A stretch of DNA of 64,000 nucleotides. Source: Gallionella sp. Lineage in GTDB: Bacteria > Pseudomonadota > Gammaproteobacteria > Burkholderiales > Gallionellaceae. The notes beneath the pieces were generated by a model that saw nothing but the letters and a program-made list of their open reading frames with translations, was not told the DNA's origin and searched no databases. Of the stretch, positions 1-6,983 are shown in pieces; within the stretch, counting starts at the first letter, position 1; every line of letters begins with the position of its first letter. The position numbers and the translations under genes were made by a program. The stretch is from contig JAUSMR010000217.1 in NCBI GenBank assembly GCA_030645955.1, positions 1 to 64,000 of the forward strand, in the 5' to 3' direction.

Positions 1-978
1 GACATGCAGCGCTGCGAGGGCTACCGCAACTTCTGCAACAAGCTGTGGAACGCCACGCGCTTCGTCATGATGAATTGTGAGGGCAAGGACTGCGGGCTGG
101 CGGAACACGGCAAAGACAACTGCCACAGCGGCTATCTCGACTTCTCGCCGGCCGACCGCTGGATCGTCAGCCGCTTGCAGCGCGTCGAGGACGACGTGGC
201 GAAGCATTATGCCGACTACCGCTTCGACCTGCTGGCCAAGGCGATCTACGAGTTTGTCTGGGACGAGTACTGCGACTGGTACGTGGAACTCGCGAAGGTG
301 CAGATGCAGAACGGCAGCGACGCGCAGCAACGCGCCACGCGGCGCACGCTGGTGCGCGTGCTGGAAACCATGCTGCGCCTCGCCCATCCGTTGATTCCGT
401 TCATCACCGAAGAACTCTGGCAGAAGGTCGCGCCGGTCGCCGGTCGCAGCGGCGAGAGCATCATGATGCAGGCCTATCCGCGCGCCGACCTGACGCGCTG
501 CGACGAAAAATCCGAAGCGTGGGTGGCGACACTGAAGTCCATGGTCAATGCCTGCCGCAGCCTGCGCGGCGAGATGAACCTTTCGCCGGCGCAGCGGGTG
601 CCCTTGATAATTGCAACAGGAATTGATGCCGGTGGTGCCGCCACGCTCACCGCACTCGCGCCCTACATCAGCAGCCTCGCCAGGCTCAGCGAAGTGCAGA
701 TCGTGGCCGACTTGCCCAACGGCGATGCTGCTGTCGCCATCGTCGGGGCATACCGGCTGATGCTTAAAGTAGAAATCGATGTTGCCGCAGAACGCGAGCG
801 TCTGGACAAGGAAATCGCGCGACTGCAGGGCGAAATCGCCAAGACGCAAAGCAAGCTGTCAAATGCGAGCTTCGTGGTTCGCGCTCCAGCCGCCGTGGTG
901 GAGCAGGAACGCAAACGCATGGAAGAATTCAGCGCGACATTGGCGCAACTGCAGACGCAACGCGGCAAGCTGGGTTGA
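1..978 (+). CDS. valS: Valine--tRNA ligase, C-terminal part (truncated by window edge)
   Basis: This is the 3' end of valS; the reading frame is open from base 1, so the gene starts before the window. The visible 325 residues begin in the [17 protein letters not shown] segment, which marks the junction between the class I catalytic core and the helical anticodon-binding domain of ValRS. The anticodon-binding domain follows, and the last ~65 residues are the charged C-terminal coiled-coil arm ([21 protein letters not shown]). The enzyme charges tRNA-Val in the cytoplasm and edits misactivated threonine; the editing and catalytic domains lie outside the window. The frame is intact to a TGA stop and nothing looks odd. 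Confidence 0.97.
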   Translation, partial: DMQRCEGYRNFCNKLWNATRFVMMNCEGKDCGLAEHGKDNCHSGYLDFSPADRWIVSRLQRVEDDVAKHYADYRFDLLAKAIYEFVWDEYCDWYVELAKVQMQNGSDAQQRATRRTLVRVLETMLRLAHPLIPFITEELWQKVAPVAGRSGESIMMQAYPRADLTRCDEKSEAWVATLKSMVNACRSLRGEMNLSPAQRVPLIIATGIDAGGAATLTALAPYISSLARLSEVQIVADLPNGDAAVAIVGAYRLMLKVEIDVAAERERLDKEIARLQGEIAKTQSKLSNASFVVRAPAAVVEQERKRMEEFSATLAQLQTQRGKLG

Positions 979-981
979 TTC

Positions 982-1032
982 GTAGGGGCGGGTCTTGCAC
1001 CCGCCCTGGGCAGGCGCAAGGCCTGCCCCTAC
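982..1032. repeat. Palindromic intergenic repeat (GTAGGGGC family)
   Basis: GTAGGGGC at 982-989 is the exact reverse complement of GCCCCTAC at 1025-1032, with further imperfect pairing inside. Related GTAGGGGC ends recur in the palindrome at 55841-55958. It lies between the convergent valS and TusA-like genes, where it could act as a bidirectional stem-loop, but no T-run follows it. Confidence 0.6.
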
Positions 1033-1046
1033 GATCCAAATTACGT

Positions 1047-1274
1047 CTACCGGCGACGAATAATATAAATAAATTCGCCTCCCTGCTCAACAGAGGACAG
1101 CAATTCGTTGCCGGTCTGACGGCAAAACTCCTCGAAGTCCCTGGGGGACCCCTTGTCTGTCGCGACTATTTTAATAACTTGCCCGCTAGCCATTTGCGAC
1201 AGTGCTTTTTTTGCGCGCAATATCGGCAGCGGACAGGCCAACTGGCGAGCATCCAGATCAGCATCGAAGTCCAT
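1047..1274 (-). CDS. TusA-family sulfur carrier protein
   Basis: A 75-residue protein of the TusA/SirA/YeeD family (about 80 residues). The defining CPLP motif is at residues 14-17, with the persulfide-accepting cysteine at C14, followed by the usual LRAKKAL helix and a C-terminal strand with GGEFIYIIRR. Family members pass sulfur as a persulfide for tRNA thiolation, molybdenum cofactor synthesis or sulfur oxidation; which one applies here cannot be read from the sequence. I chose the ATG at 1274 because GGTGAG sits 6 nt upstream; an in-frame start 11 codons earlier has no such site. It is followed upstream by a Ser/Thr kinase gene on the same strand. Confidence 0.85.
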   Translation of the reverse strand: MDFDADLDARQLACPLPILRAKKALSQMASGQVIKIVATDKGSPRDFEEFCRQTGNELLSSVEQGGEFIYIIRRR

Positions 1275-1363
1275 TATGCACTCACCGGCAAGCCGGCGCA
1301 TATCCACGCTGCAATGCAGCCCTGCAGGTTATACACGTCGGCAGTCATAGTACTTGCATCCTC

Positions 1364-2665
1364 TCACTCATCTTCCACTTGATCATTATCCGCCAATAAA
1401 TGCGAGACACGGGCATTCGCCACCGACAGGCGCTTCACCAGCATATGCAGGAATGCATCGCTGAACTGGAAGCGGCACCCGGTCGTGGCGCGTGTCAGCG
1501 CATCCGGATTGATTTCGATCACCACCGCGTCGTTCTTGGCGATTACGTCGGTGCTGCGTTTGAAATCGCGCTCCAAAAGGTGCGCCATTTCACCAAAACA
1601 ATCGCCGCGGTGCAACAGGCTCAATAACCTCCCCTGCTTGGTCACACGCACCGTGCCTTGCGCCAGAATATAAAAAGAGATTCCGCTTTCGCCTTCATGG
1701 AGTATGTATTCTAATTCCGGGACCTTGCGCCACTCACTGATGCGCAGCACCTCCCAAAGTTCCACATCACCAAAATTCTTGAAGAACGCCAAGCTGCGTA
1801 GTGTATCGAATTTTTCGGTATCAAATATTTCTGTTTGGGTCTGGTCGGCATGACTGAAAAACCCGACCAGATCGCTCGCGAACTGATCCCATGTTTGGTA
1901 GCGCTTTGCAGTGTCCTTCTCCATCGCGCGCCGCACGATCGCATCCATATCCGGTGGCGTTTCAGGTCGAAACGTGCTGGGTGGTGGCGGTTCGATGTTG
2001 ATGATGTGGTAAATCATGCTGTAATTATTGCTCGCATCGAACGGCAGTTTTCCGGTAAGCAGCTTGTAAATCACTACTCCCAGCGAATAGATATCCGTCT
2101 GGTGGGTCAACGGCAGCTCCTTGACCTGCTCGGGTGACATGTAAGCCGGCGAGCCCACCCCGGATACTTGCGTGGTAGTCTGATTGCTTTGTAGCGCCGC
2201 CGCGCCGAAATCAGAAATCTTGATATCGGTTTCGCCCTGCAAAAGAATATTGGCCGGCTTGATGTCACGGTGGATTACGCCCTGATGCTGCGCGTATTCG
2301 AGAGCCTTGCAGCACTTGTAGGCAATTTCCGCAACGGTGCTGATCGGCAACAGATGATCCACTTCCGAGCAATGCTCAAGCGTACTGCCCTCAACGTATT
2401 CCATCACCATATAATTGATGTCGCCCTCCATCACCGCATCCTGAATTTTTGCGATATGCGGATGCGACAACTTTCCCGCCAGCGATGCTTCGGTCATCAA
2501 TAACTTGCGATAAACCTTGGCGCGGCTGGGGTCTTGCAGAATTTCCAGATCGAACAACTTGATGGCGACCTGCTGCTTGTTGAACGGATCAATAGCAAGG
2601 TATACGGTGCTGGTCGCCCCAGTACCGAGTTTACGCACGATTTCGTATTTGCCGATTTTGTCCAT
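1364..2665 (-). CDS. Ser/Thr protein kinase fused to a cyclic-nucleotide-binding domain
   Basis: A 433-residue cytoplasmic protein without membrane segments. Residues ~5-270 are a Hanks-type kinase: glycine loop GTGATSTV, VAIK lysine, catalytic HRDIKPAN (D134), DFG and the MSPEQ activation-segment motif. Residues ~300-420 form a cNMP-binding (Crp-like) domain with a phosphate-binding cassette containing GDCFGE and a downstream RST. The fusion suggests that kinase output is tuned by cAMP or another cyclic nucleotide, which fits the adenylate cyclase and phosphodiesterase genes 8-11 kb away; this link is inference. I took the ATG at 2665 because the kinase domain starts at once; an upstream TTG would place the N-terminus inside a G-rich intergenic repeat. 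Confidence 0.88.
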   Translation of the reverse strand: MDKIGKYEIVRKLGTGATSTVYLAIDPFNKQQVAIKLFDLEILQDPSRAKVYRKLLMTEASLAGKLSHPHIAKIQDAVMEGDINYMVMEYVEGSTLEHCSEVDHLLPISTVAEIAYKCCKALEYAQHQGVIHRDIKPANILLQGETDIKISDFGAAALQSNQTTTQVSGVGSPAYMSPEQVKELPLTHQTDIYSLGVVIYKLLTGKLPFDASNNYSMIYHIINIEPPPPSTFRPETPPDMDAIVRRAMEKDTAKRYQTWDQFASDLVGFFSHADQTQTEIFDTEKFDTLRSLAFFKNFGDVELWEVLRISEWRKVPELEYILHEGESGISFYILAQGTVRVTKQGRLLSLLHRGDCFGEMAHLLERDFKRSTDVIAKNDAVVIEINPDALTRATTGCRFQFSDAFLHMLVKRLSVANARVSHLLADNDQVEDE

Positions 2666-2727
2666 ATTTATTGCGCGATTAATTAAAAAGTCCCGATTCT
2701 GCGCACTTTGTGGTGCGTTGTCCACCT

Positions 2728-2812
2728 TAAACCCCAACCCATCCCCCCAACCCCTCCCAACCTCCCCTTGTCAGGGGAGGAGCCGGGCTTCCCAGCTGAC
2801 AATGGGTGACTG
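2728..2812. repeat. G/C-tract intergenic repeat
   Basis: A stretch of CCCCAACCC/CCTCCC tracts followed by CCTCCCCTTG and AGGGGAGG half-sites, similar in style to the repeats at 9443-9482 and inside mutM (56408-56542). It lies in the 200-bp divergent gap between the kinase gene and the BepA-like gene. I see no clear promoter boxes in it. Confidence 0.45.
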
Positions 2813-2873
2813 AGGGTGTTTGGGTTGTACTTAAAATTGCGAACCAAAAGCAAAAGCAATTATCATAGAGACC

Positions 2874-4310
2874 ATGAAAAAACTGACCATACTGCTGATG
2901 CTGTGCTTTTCACCCTGCGCCGTGAGCGATGGACTGCCCGATCTGGGCGACATCTCACAAACCGTGCTTACCCCACTGCAGGAACGCCAGATCGGGCAGC
3001 AGAGCATGCTGCAGATTCGCGCCAGCAAACAATTCCTTGACGATGCCGAGATCAATGATTACCTCAATCAACTCGGATACATGCTGGTTGAGAATAGCGC
3101 AGAACCTGGCCAGGGCTTCGAGTTTTTTGCGATTAATGATCACAACATCAATGCCTTTGCCATGCCGGGCGGTTTCATCGGCGTAAACATCGGACTGCTG
3201 CTGACCGTGCAAAGTGAATCGGAATTGGCTGCCGTACTTAGCCATGAAATCGCCCACGTCACCCAGCACCATCTGGCACGCATCATAGCGGGGCAACAAG
3301 GCGACGGCCTGGCCTCGATTGCAGCCCTCGCCATTGCGATACTCGCCGCGCGCAACAGCCCCCAGGCCGCGGAAGCTGCCATCGTCAGCATGCAGGCGCG
3401 CACAATGCAGAAGCGGCTTGACTTCACACGCACGCACGAACAGGAGGCAGATCGCATCGGCCTGGATATCCTGCAAAAGTCCAATTTCAGCATCCACGCC
3501 ATGCCGGAATTTTTGAACCGGTTACAAAGGGCCACACAACTGCTGGAAGGCCACGCACCGAGCTATTTGCGCACCCATCCGATCACGGGCGATCGCGTCG
3601 CCGACATCGAGAACCGCGTGTACAAACAGCCTTATCGCCTGGTTCCAGACAGTCTGAATTTCCAACTGGTGCGCACCAAGCTCATCGCCGCGCAGAAAAC
3701 CGCGCCGGATGCCATCGCCTATTTCAACGACGCGCTGGGCGCGCAAAAACACGGCAACCCGGTTGCGCAACGCTACGGCCTGGTGGGCGCATTGTTGCGC
3801 AACAACGAAGTCGAACGCGCCGCGCAGGAACTGGCGGTATTGCGCGAGCAGGCCAAAACAAATCCTTTGTACAGGAATAGCCCGATGATAGAAACTCTCG
3901 CCGGACAAGTTAATCGCGCCGAAAAAAATGATACAGCCGCTCTGGCGTTCTACCGTACCGCCGTGCAAAACTTTCCGCAGCACCGCGCCTTGATTTATGA
4001 TTATGCCGGTTTGCTGCTGCAAAACAATCAGGCAGAAAACGCCGCCAGGCTGCTCACCGAGCAACTCGCCCGCCACCCCAGCGACGCCAAACTGTACGAC
4101 CTGCAGGCCAGAGCCTACGCCATGCAAAACAAGCGCCTCGAACAACACCAGGCGCAAGCCTACAGCTATGCCTGGCAGGGCAACCTGTACGCCGCGATCG
4201 AGCAGCTCGAATTGGCGAAGCGGGCGGGCGGCAGTTTTTACCAACTCTCGACCCTGGAAAGTGATTTGCGCGAATTGCGCGAGATGCTGGAAGCGCGCGG
4301 CAAGCCATAG
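2874..4310 (+). CDS. bepA: M48 family metalloprotease with TPR domain, BepA-like
   Basis: A 478-residue exported protein, close in length to E. coli BepA (487). Residues 1-18 form a signal peptide (MKKLTILLMLCFSPCAVS). The M48 zinc motif is HEIAH at 124-128, followed by HEQEAD, which supplies the third zinc ligand. The second half (about 270-460) is a set of TPR helices. BepA acts in the periplasm as protease and chaperone for outer-membrane proteins such as LptD. The gene is monocistronic, divergent from the kinase gene and convergent with pilA, and ends in a shared terminator hairpin. Confidence 0.9.
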   Translation: MKKLTILLMLCFSPCAVSDGLPDLGDISQTVLTPLQERQIGQQSMLQIRASKQFLDDAEINDYLNQLGYMLVENSAEPGQGFEFFAINDHNINAFAMPGGFIGVNIGLLLTVQSESELAAVLSHEIAHVTQHHLARIIAGQQGDGLASIAALAIAILAARNSPQAAEAAIVSMQARTMQKRLDFTRTHEQEADRIGLDILQKSNFSIHAMPEFLNRLQRATQLLEGHAPSYLRTHPITGDRVADIENRVYKQPYRLVPDSLNFQLVRTKLIAAQKTAPDAIAYFNDALGAQKHGNPVAQRYGLVGALLRNNEVERAAQELAVLREQAKTNPLYRNSPMIETLAGQVNRAEKNDTAALAFYRTAVQNFPQHRALIYDYAGLLLQNNQAENAARLLTEQLARHPSDAKLYDLQARAYAMQNKRLEQHQAQAYSYAWQGNLYAAIEQLELAKRAGGSFYQLSTLESDLRELREMLEARGKP

Positions 4311-4328
4311 CCGCTTTTTCTCGAAGCC

Positions 4329-4354
4329 AAAAAAAGCCCCTCTTGCGAGGGGCT
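4329..4354 (-). terminator. Rho-independent terminator of the pilin gene
   Basis: A perfect 8-bp stem (AGCCCCTC / GAGGGGCT) with a TTGC loop. On the minus strand it is followed by seven T residues, 40 bp past the pilin stop codon. On the plus strand the hairpin also follows the BepA-like gene, but with a poor T-run, so it may serve both genes unequally. Confidence 0.88.
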
Positions 4355-4393
4355 TTCGCTTGCTTTCGCTACCCTGGGGTAGCTCAGGCAAGT

Positions 4394-4924
4394 TTAAGAA
4401 CAGGACTTTGGCAAAATAGCGGCTGGTATTGGATTTGCTCCCGTTTGTGCAACGTCGGCAGCGACAGCTGCGGAAGCAGCGACGTCAGCAGAAGCAGAAC
4501 CGTTAGCGCAAGTCCAGGAGCCGGAAACCACGTTGTACATCATATGCACGCTCATGGGGGCACCACCTGTTACGTTACCGGTCAGAAGTCTGCTGCTTAT
4601 ACCGCTTGTGTTTTTAAAGTTCGCCTGAATGCTGGTTTTGTTTGCTGGAACAACTATAGTTTGAACATATTTGCCTGAAATAATGCCAGCCACTTGGCTA
4701 ACAGTGGGAGTGGCCGTCGTAGCAACAACATCGAATCCGCCGTTGGATGTATATAATTCAGTCAACGGAGTCTTCAATCCGTCCATCAGCGTGAACGCTT
4801 CCGCAGCTTGCGCACGGGCGGTGTAATCGCCGTAGGCAGGGATCGCCACAGCAGCCAGAATGCCGATAATCGCCACCACGATCATCAATTCGATCAGGGT
4901 AAAACCTTTTTGAATATTCTTCAT
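4394..4924 (-). CDS. pilA: Type IV pilus major pilin
   Basis: A 176-residue type IVa prepilin. The leader MKNIQKG is short and charged, with prepilin peptidase cleavage expected between G7 and F8; the mature N-terminus is the conserved [19 protein letters not shown] helix with E5. Two C-terminal cysteines (SWTCANG and KSCS) would form the usual disulfide loop, and the region between them is rich in Ala and Val. The protein is assembled into pili at the inner membrane by PilB/PilC. AGGAG lies 8 nt before the ATG. Expression is probably sigma-54 dependent (see 4979-4996). No other pilus assembly genes are adjacent. Confidence 0.95.
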   Translation of the reverse strand: MKNIQKGFTLIELMIVVAIIGILAAVAIPAYGDYTARAQAAEAFTLMDGLKTPLTELYTSNGGFDVVATTATPTVSQVAGIISGKYVQTIVVPANKTSIQANFKNTSGISSRLLTGNVTGGAPMSVHMMYNVVSGSWTCANGSASADVAASAAVAADVAQTGANPIPAAILPKSCS

Positions 4925-4978
4925 GTTAAAGCTCCTTTTAAGTTGAACACACCAAACAACGTGTGTCGGTGGTTATAT

Positions 4979-4996
4979 ACGCAATAGCCATGCCAA
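4979..4996 (-). promoter_or_regulatory. Sigma-54 (-24/-12) promoter for pilA
   Basis: The minus strand reads TTGGCATGGCTATTGCGT. It has the GG and GC dinucleotides exactly 10 nt apart and matches the RpoN consensus TGGCAC-N5-TTGCA at all but two positions. It lies 55 bp upstream of the pilA start codon, giving a leader of about 45 nt. PilA genes in many proteobacteria are driven by RpoN with PilS/PilR, so position and match agree. Confidence 0.8.
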
Positions 4997-5066
4997 TATC
5001 GCAATGCATTGTTATTGCTGAATGTATAAATAGAACATGTGGCCGCCGATACACTTTTTATGTTCA

Positions 5067-5109
5067 TATCCGTCACCTGGCTGACGGTTTTGGGCAGTTT
5101 TATCAGCTA
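5067..5109. repeat. Decayed copy of the 48-bp stem-loop repeat
   Basis: This 43-bp stretch aligns with the 48-bp unit at 5171-5218 over most of its length (TA-CC at the left, ACCTGGCTGACGGTTTTGG in the middle, ATCAG-CTA at the right) but lacks about five bases of the right arm and has lost much of the pairing. It is 13 bp from the first intact copy. Confidence 0.5.
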
Positions 5110-5122
5110 TCGTTCCCACGCG

Positions 5123-5170
5123 TAACCAGCCACTTGGTCGGCGTTTTTTGTCGGCCTAGTGGAATGGCTA
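5123..5170. repeat. 48-bp stem-loop repeat, copy 1
   Basis: The unit begins TAACCA and ends TGGCTA. Inside are a 5-bp stem CCACT/AGTGG, a T-T mismatch, a 7-bp upper stem GGTCGGC/GTCGGCC with two G-U pairs, and a 7-nt loop GTTTTTT. It abuts copy 2 directly. The architecture (6 + 1 + 5 + 1 + 7 + 7-nt loop + 7 + 1 + 5 + 2 + 6) is identical in all three intact copies in the window. Confidence 0.8.
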
Positions 5171-5218
5171 TAACCAATGACTTGGCTGCCGTTGTTGGAC
5201 AGTCTAGTCAGATGGCTA
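5171..5218. repeat. 48-bp stem-loop repeat, copy 2
   Basis: Directly adjoining copy 1 and the same length. Outer arms TAACCA/TGGCTA are unchanged; the lower stem is TGACT/AGTCA, changed on both sides relative to copy 1 so that pairing is kept; the upper stem is GGCTGCC/GACAGTC with one mismatch; the loop is GTTGTTG. The compensatory change argues that the folded form is what matters. Confidence 0.8.
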
Positions 5219-5278
5219 GACGTTTTACCAGTTGTTTCATCGGAGCATGGGAACGATAAAATCACGCCCAGGTACCTG

Positions 5279-6916
5279 TCATGAGTCAAGGTTGACTCCA
5301 GGGATCTTGCTCAAATCGACTTCGTCTATCTGTTCAGGCGTAAGAAATTGTGTGGCGTAGTCCAAATAGACTTTTTCACGAATAAAGACATCGAACAAAT
5401 CCGGGTCGATATGTCCGTTCAACTTGAATTTTCCGAGGATGATCAGCGATTCTGTGAGGGTCTTGCCTCTTTTATAGGGCCTGTCCTTGGCGGTGAGCGC
5501 CTCGAAAATATCGGCGATACCCATGACTCTGGCTTGCACCGACATCTGTTCCCGCGTCAGTCCGCGCGGATAGCCCTTGCCGTCCATGCGTTCGTGATGC
5601 CCCCCCGCATATTCGGCGACGTTCTTGAGGTGTCTCGGCCAAGGCAGGGATTCCAGCATCTTGATGGTAATATCAATATGGTGGTTGATTATTTCGCGTT
5701 CTGCCGCTGTCAGTGTACCGGCGCGGATGGTGAGATTCTCAACCTCAACGTCGCTAAGAAAATTGCCCGCTTTTCCGTCGACATCGCGCCACTGATAGGT
5801 GGCGATCTGGCGCACACGCTGCTGCGCATCGGCGGACATCGCCTCGCTGCCGAGATTGCAGTGACGCAGGAAGTCACGATCATCATCCAGTTGGCGAATC
5901 CGCGCGGCGTACCCGGCACGGACAGTTTCGGCGTCTCGACCCTCGACTCCCGATCCTCGATCCTCATATAGCACGCGTAGCATGGCGATTTCGGCATCGC
6001 GCTTGAGCACTTCAAATCTTGTATCCACAAGGTGGATGCGGTCAAAAATGGTTTGCAGTTTGGTTGCCTTGTCCACCACATGTACCGGTGTGGTGATTTT
6101 GCCGCAGTCATGCAGCAAGCCTGCGATCTTCAATTCATGCCGATCTTTGCCGGTCATCACAAAGTCTTTGAGCGGGCCCTGGGTGGTGCGATTGACCGCC
6201 TCGGCCAGCATCATGGTTAGCACCGGCACGCGCGCGCAATGGCCGCCGGTATAGGGCGACTTATCGTCAATTGCGGTATTGATGAGCTGGATAAAGGCCT
6301 CGAACAGCTCTTCCAATTGATTGATGAGATGGCGGTTGGTCAACGCAATGGCTGCCTGCGATGCGAGGGATTCCAGCAACTGCTGATCGTCGCTTGAGAA
6401 TGGAACGATCGCACTGCTCTTCTGGTCTTGCGCATTGATCAGTTGCAACACCCCGATGACTTCATTCTCGTGGTTGCGCATAGGCACGGTCAGAAAAGAC
6501 TTGGAACGGTAGCCGGTCTTGGCATCGAATCCTTTGGTGCCGGAAAAATCGAATCCCTGCGCCTGATAGGCATCGGGGATGTTGACCGTCTCACCGCTCA
6601 AGGCAGAGTGGCTCACCACCATGGCATGGTTGGGATTGCCATTATCATCGTAAAGCCGGATCGGATAAAAACTGATCGGCACACCGCTGGTTCCACCCAT
6701 CGCGATGTTCAGAGAGTCGGTACGCATAATTTCAAAACGCAGCGTCTGTTGTTTATGTTCGAGCAGATAAAGCGTGCCGCCATCGGCATGGGTAATGCGT
6801 TTTGCCGCCACCAGAATAGTTTCCAGCAGGCTGTTTAAATCGCGCTGCTGCGACAGCGCGATGCCAATCTCGTTGAGTTCTTTAAGGCGATGCAGGAGGT
6901 TGTCTGTAGAAGTCAT
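5279..6916 (-). CDS. GAF domain / HD-GYP domain protein (putative cyclic di-GMP phosphodiesterase)
   Basis: A 545-residue cytoplasmic protein. Residues ~10-200 form a GAF sensor domain (GGTLYLLE, FLTVPMRNHENEVIGVLQLINA). The C-terminal half is an HD-GYP domain: the metal-binding HD pair is at H269-D270 in LLHDCGK, and the signature HHERMDGKGYPRGL has GYP at 448-450. HD-GYP proteins hydrolyse c-di-GMP. Between them, at about residues 315-330, is a segment (YEDRGSGVEGRD) encoded by GATCGAGG-type repeat DNA, which looks inserted. I chose the ATG at 6916; a GTG three codons earlier is also possible. It follows the PilB-like gene on the same strand. Confidence 0.88.
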   Translation of the reverse strand: MTSTDNLLHRLKELNEIGIALSQQRDLNSLLETILVAAKRITHADGGTLYLLEHKQQTLRFEIMRTDSLNIAMGGTSGVPISFYPIRLYDDNGNPNHAMVVSHSALSGETVNIPDAYQAQGFDFSGTKGFDAKTGYRSKSFLTVPMRNHENEVIGVLQLINAQDQKSSAIVPFSSDDQQLLESLASQAAIALTNRHLINQLEELFEAFIQLINTAIDDKSPYTGGHCARVPVLTMMLAEAVNRTTQGPLKDFVMTGKDRHELKIAGLLHDCGKITTPVHVVDKATKLQTIFDRIHLVDTRFEVLKRDAEIAMLRVLYEDRGSGVEGRDAETVRAGYAARIRQLDDDRDFLRHCNLGSEAMSADAQQRVRQIATYQWRDVDGKAGNFLSDVEVENLTIRAGTLTAAEREIINHHIDITIKMLESLPWPRHLKNVAEYAGGHHERMDGKGYPRGLTREQMSVQARVMGIADIFEALTAKDRPYKRGKTLTESLIILGKFKLNGHIDPDLFDVFIREKVYLDYATQFLTPEQIDEVDLSKIPGVNLDS

Positions 6917-6964
6917 ATATCCCACGCTGTAAGTGCCGGAAAATTTTTCGGGTCAGAATGCAGG

Positions 6965-6980
6965 GGTAATTCGTGAATTA
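6965..6980. repeat. Small perfect inverted repeat between the ATPase and HD-GYP genes
   Basis: GTAATTC and GAATTAC are separated by two bases immediately past the stop codon of the PilB-like gene. The stem is AT-rich and not followed by a T-run, so it is at best a weak attenuator or mRNA-end stabiliser. Confidence 0.35.
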
Positions 6981-6983
6981 CCA

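Larger units (their letters stand above)
4997..5278. other. Gene-free region between pilA and the HD-GYP gene
   Basis: No coding sequence is supported here. The region holds the upstream part of the pilA promoter (where an activator such as PilR would bind), one decayed and two well-formed copies of a 48-bp stem-loop repeat (5067-5218), and a pair of inverted TATCGTTCCCA sequences that flank the two intact copies (5109-5119 and 5246-5256). Confidence 0.7.

Noticed and set aside
5123..5218. Integron attC sites or a small CRISPR array
   Set aside because: There are no attC core sites (GTTRRRY), no integrase gene, and the tandem units adjoin without unique spacers and differ in sequence, unlike CRISPR repeats.
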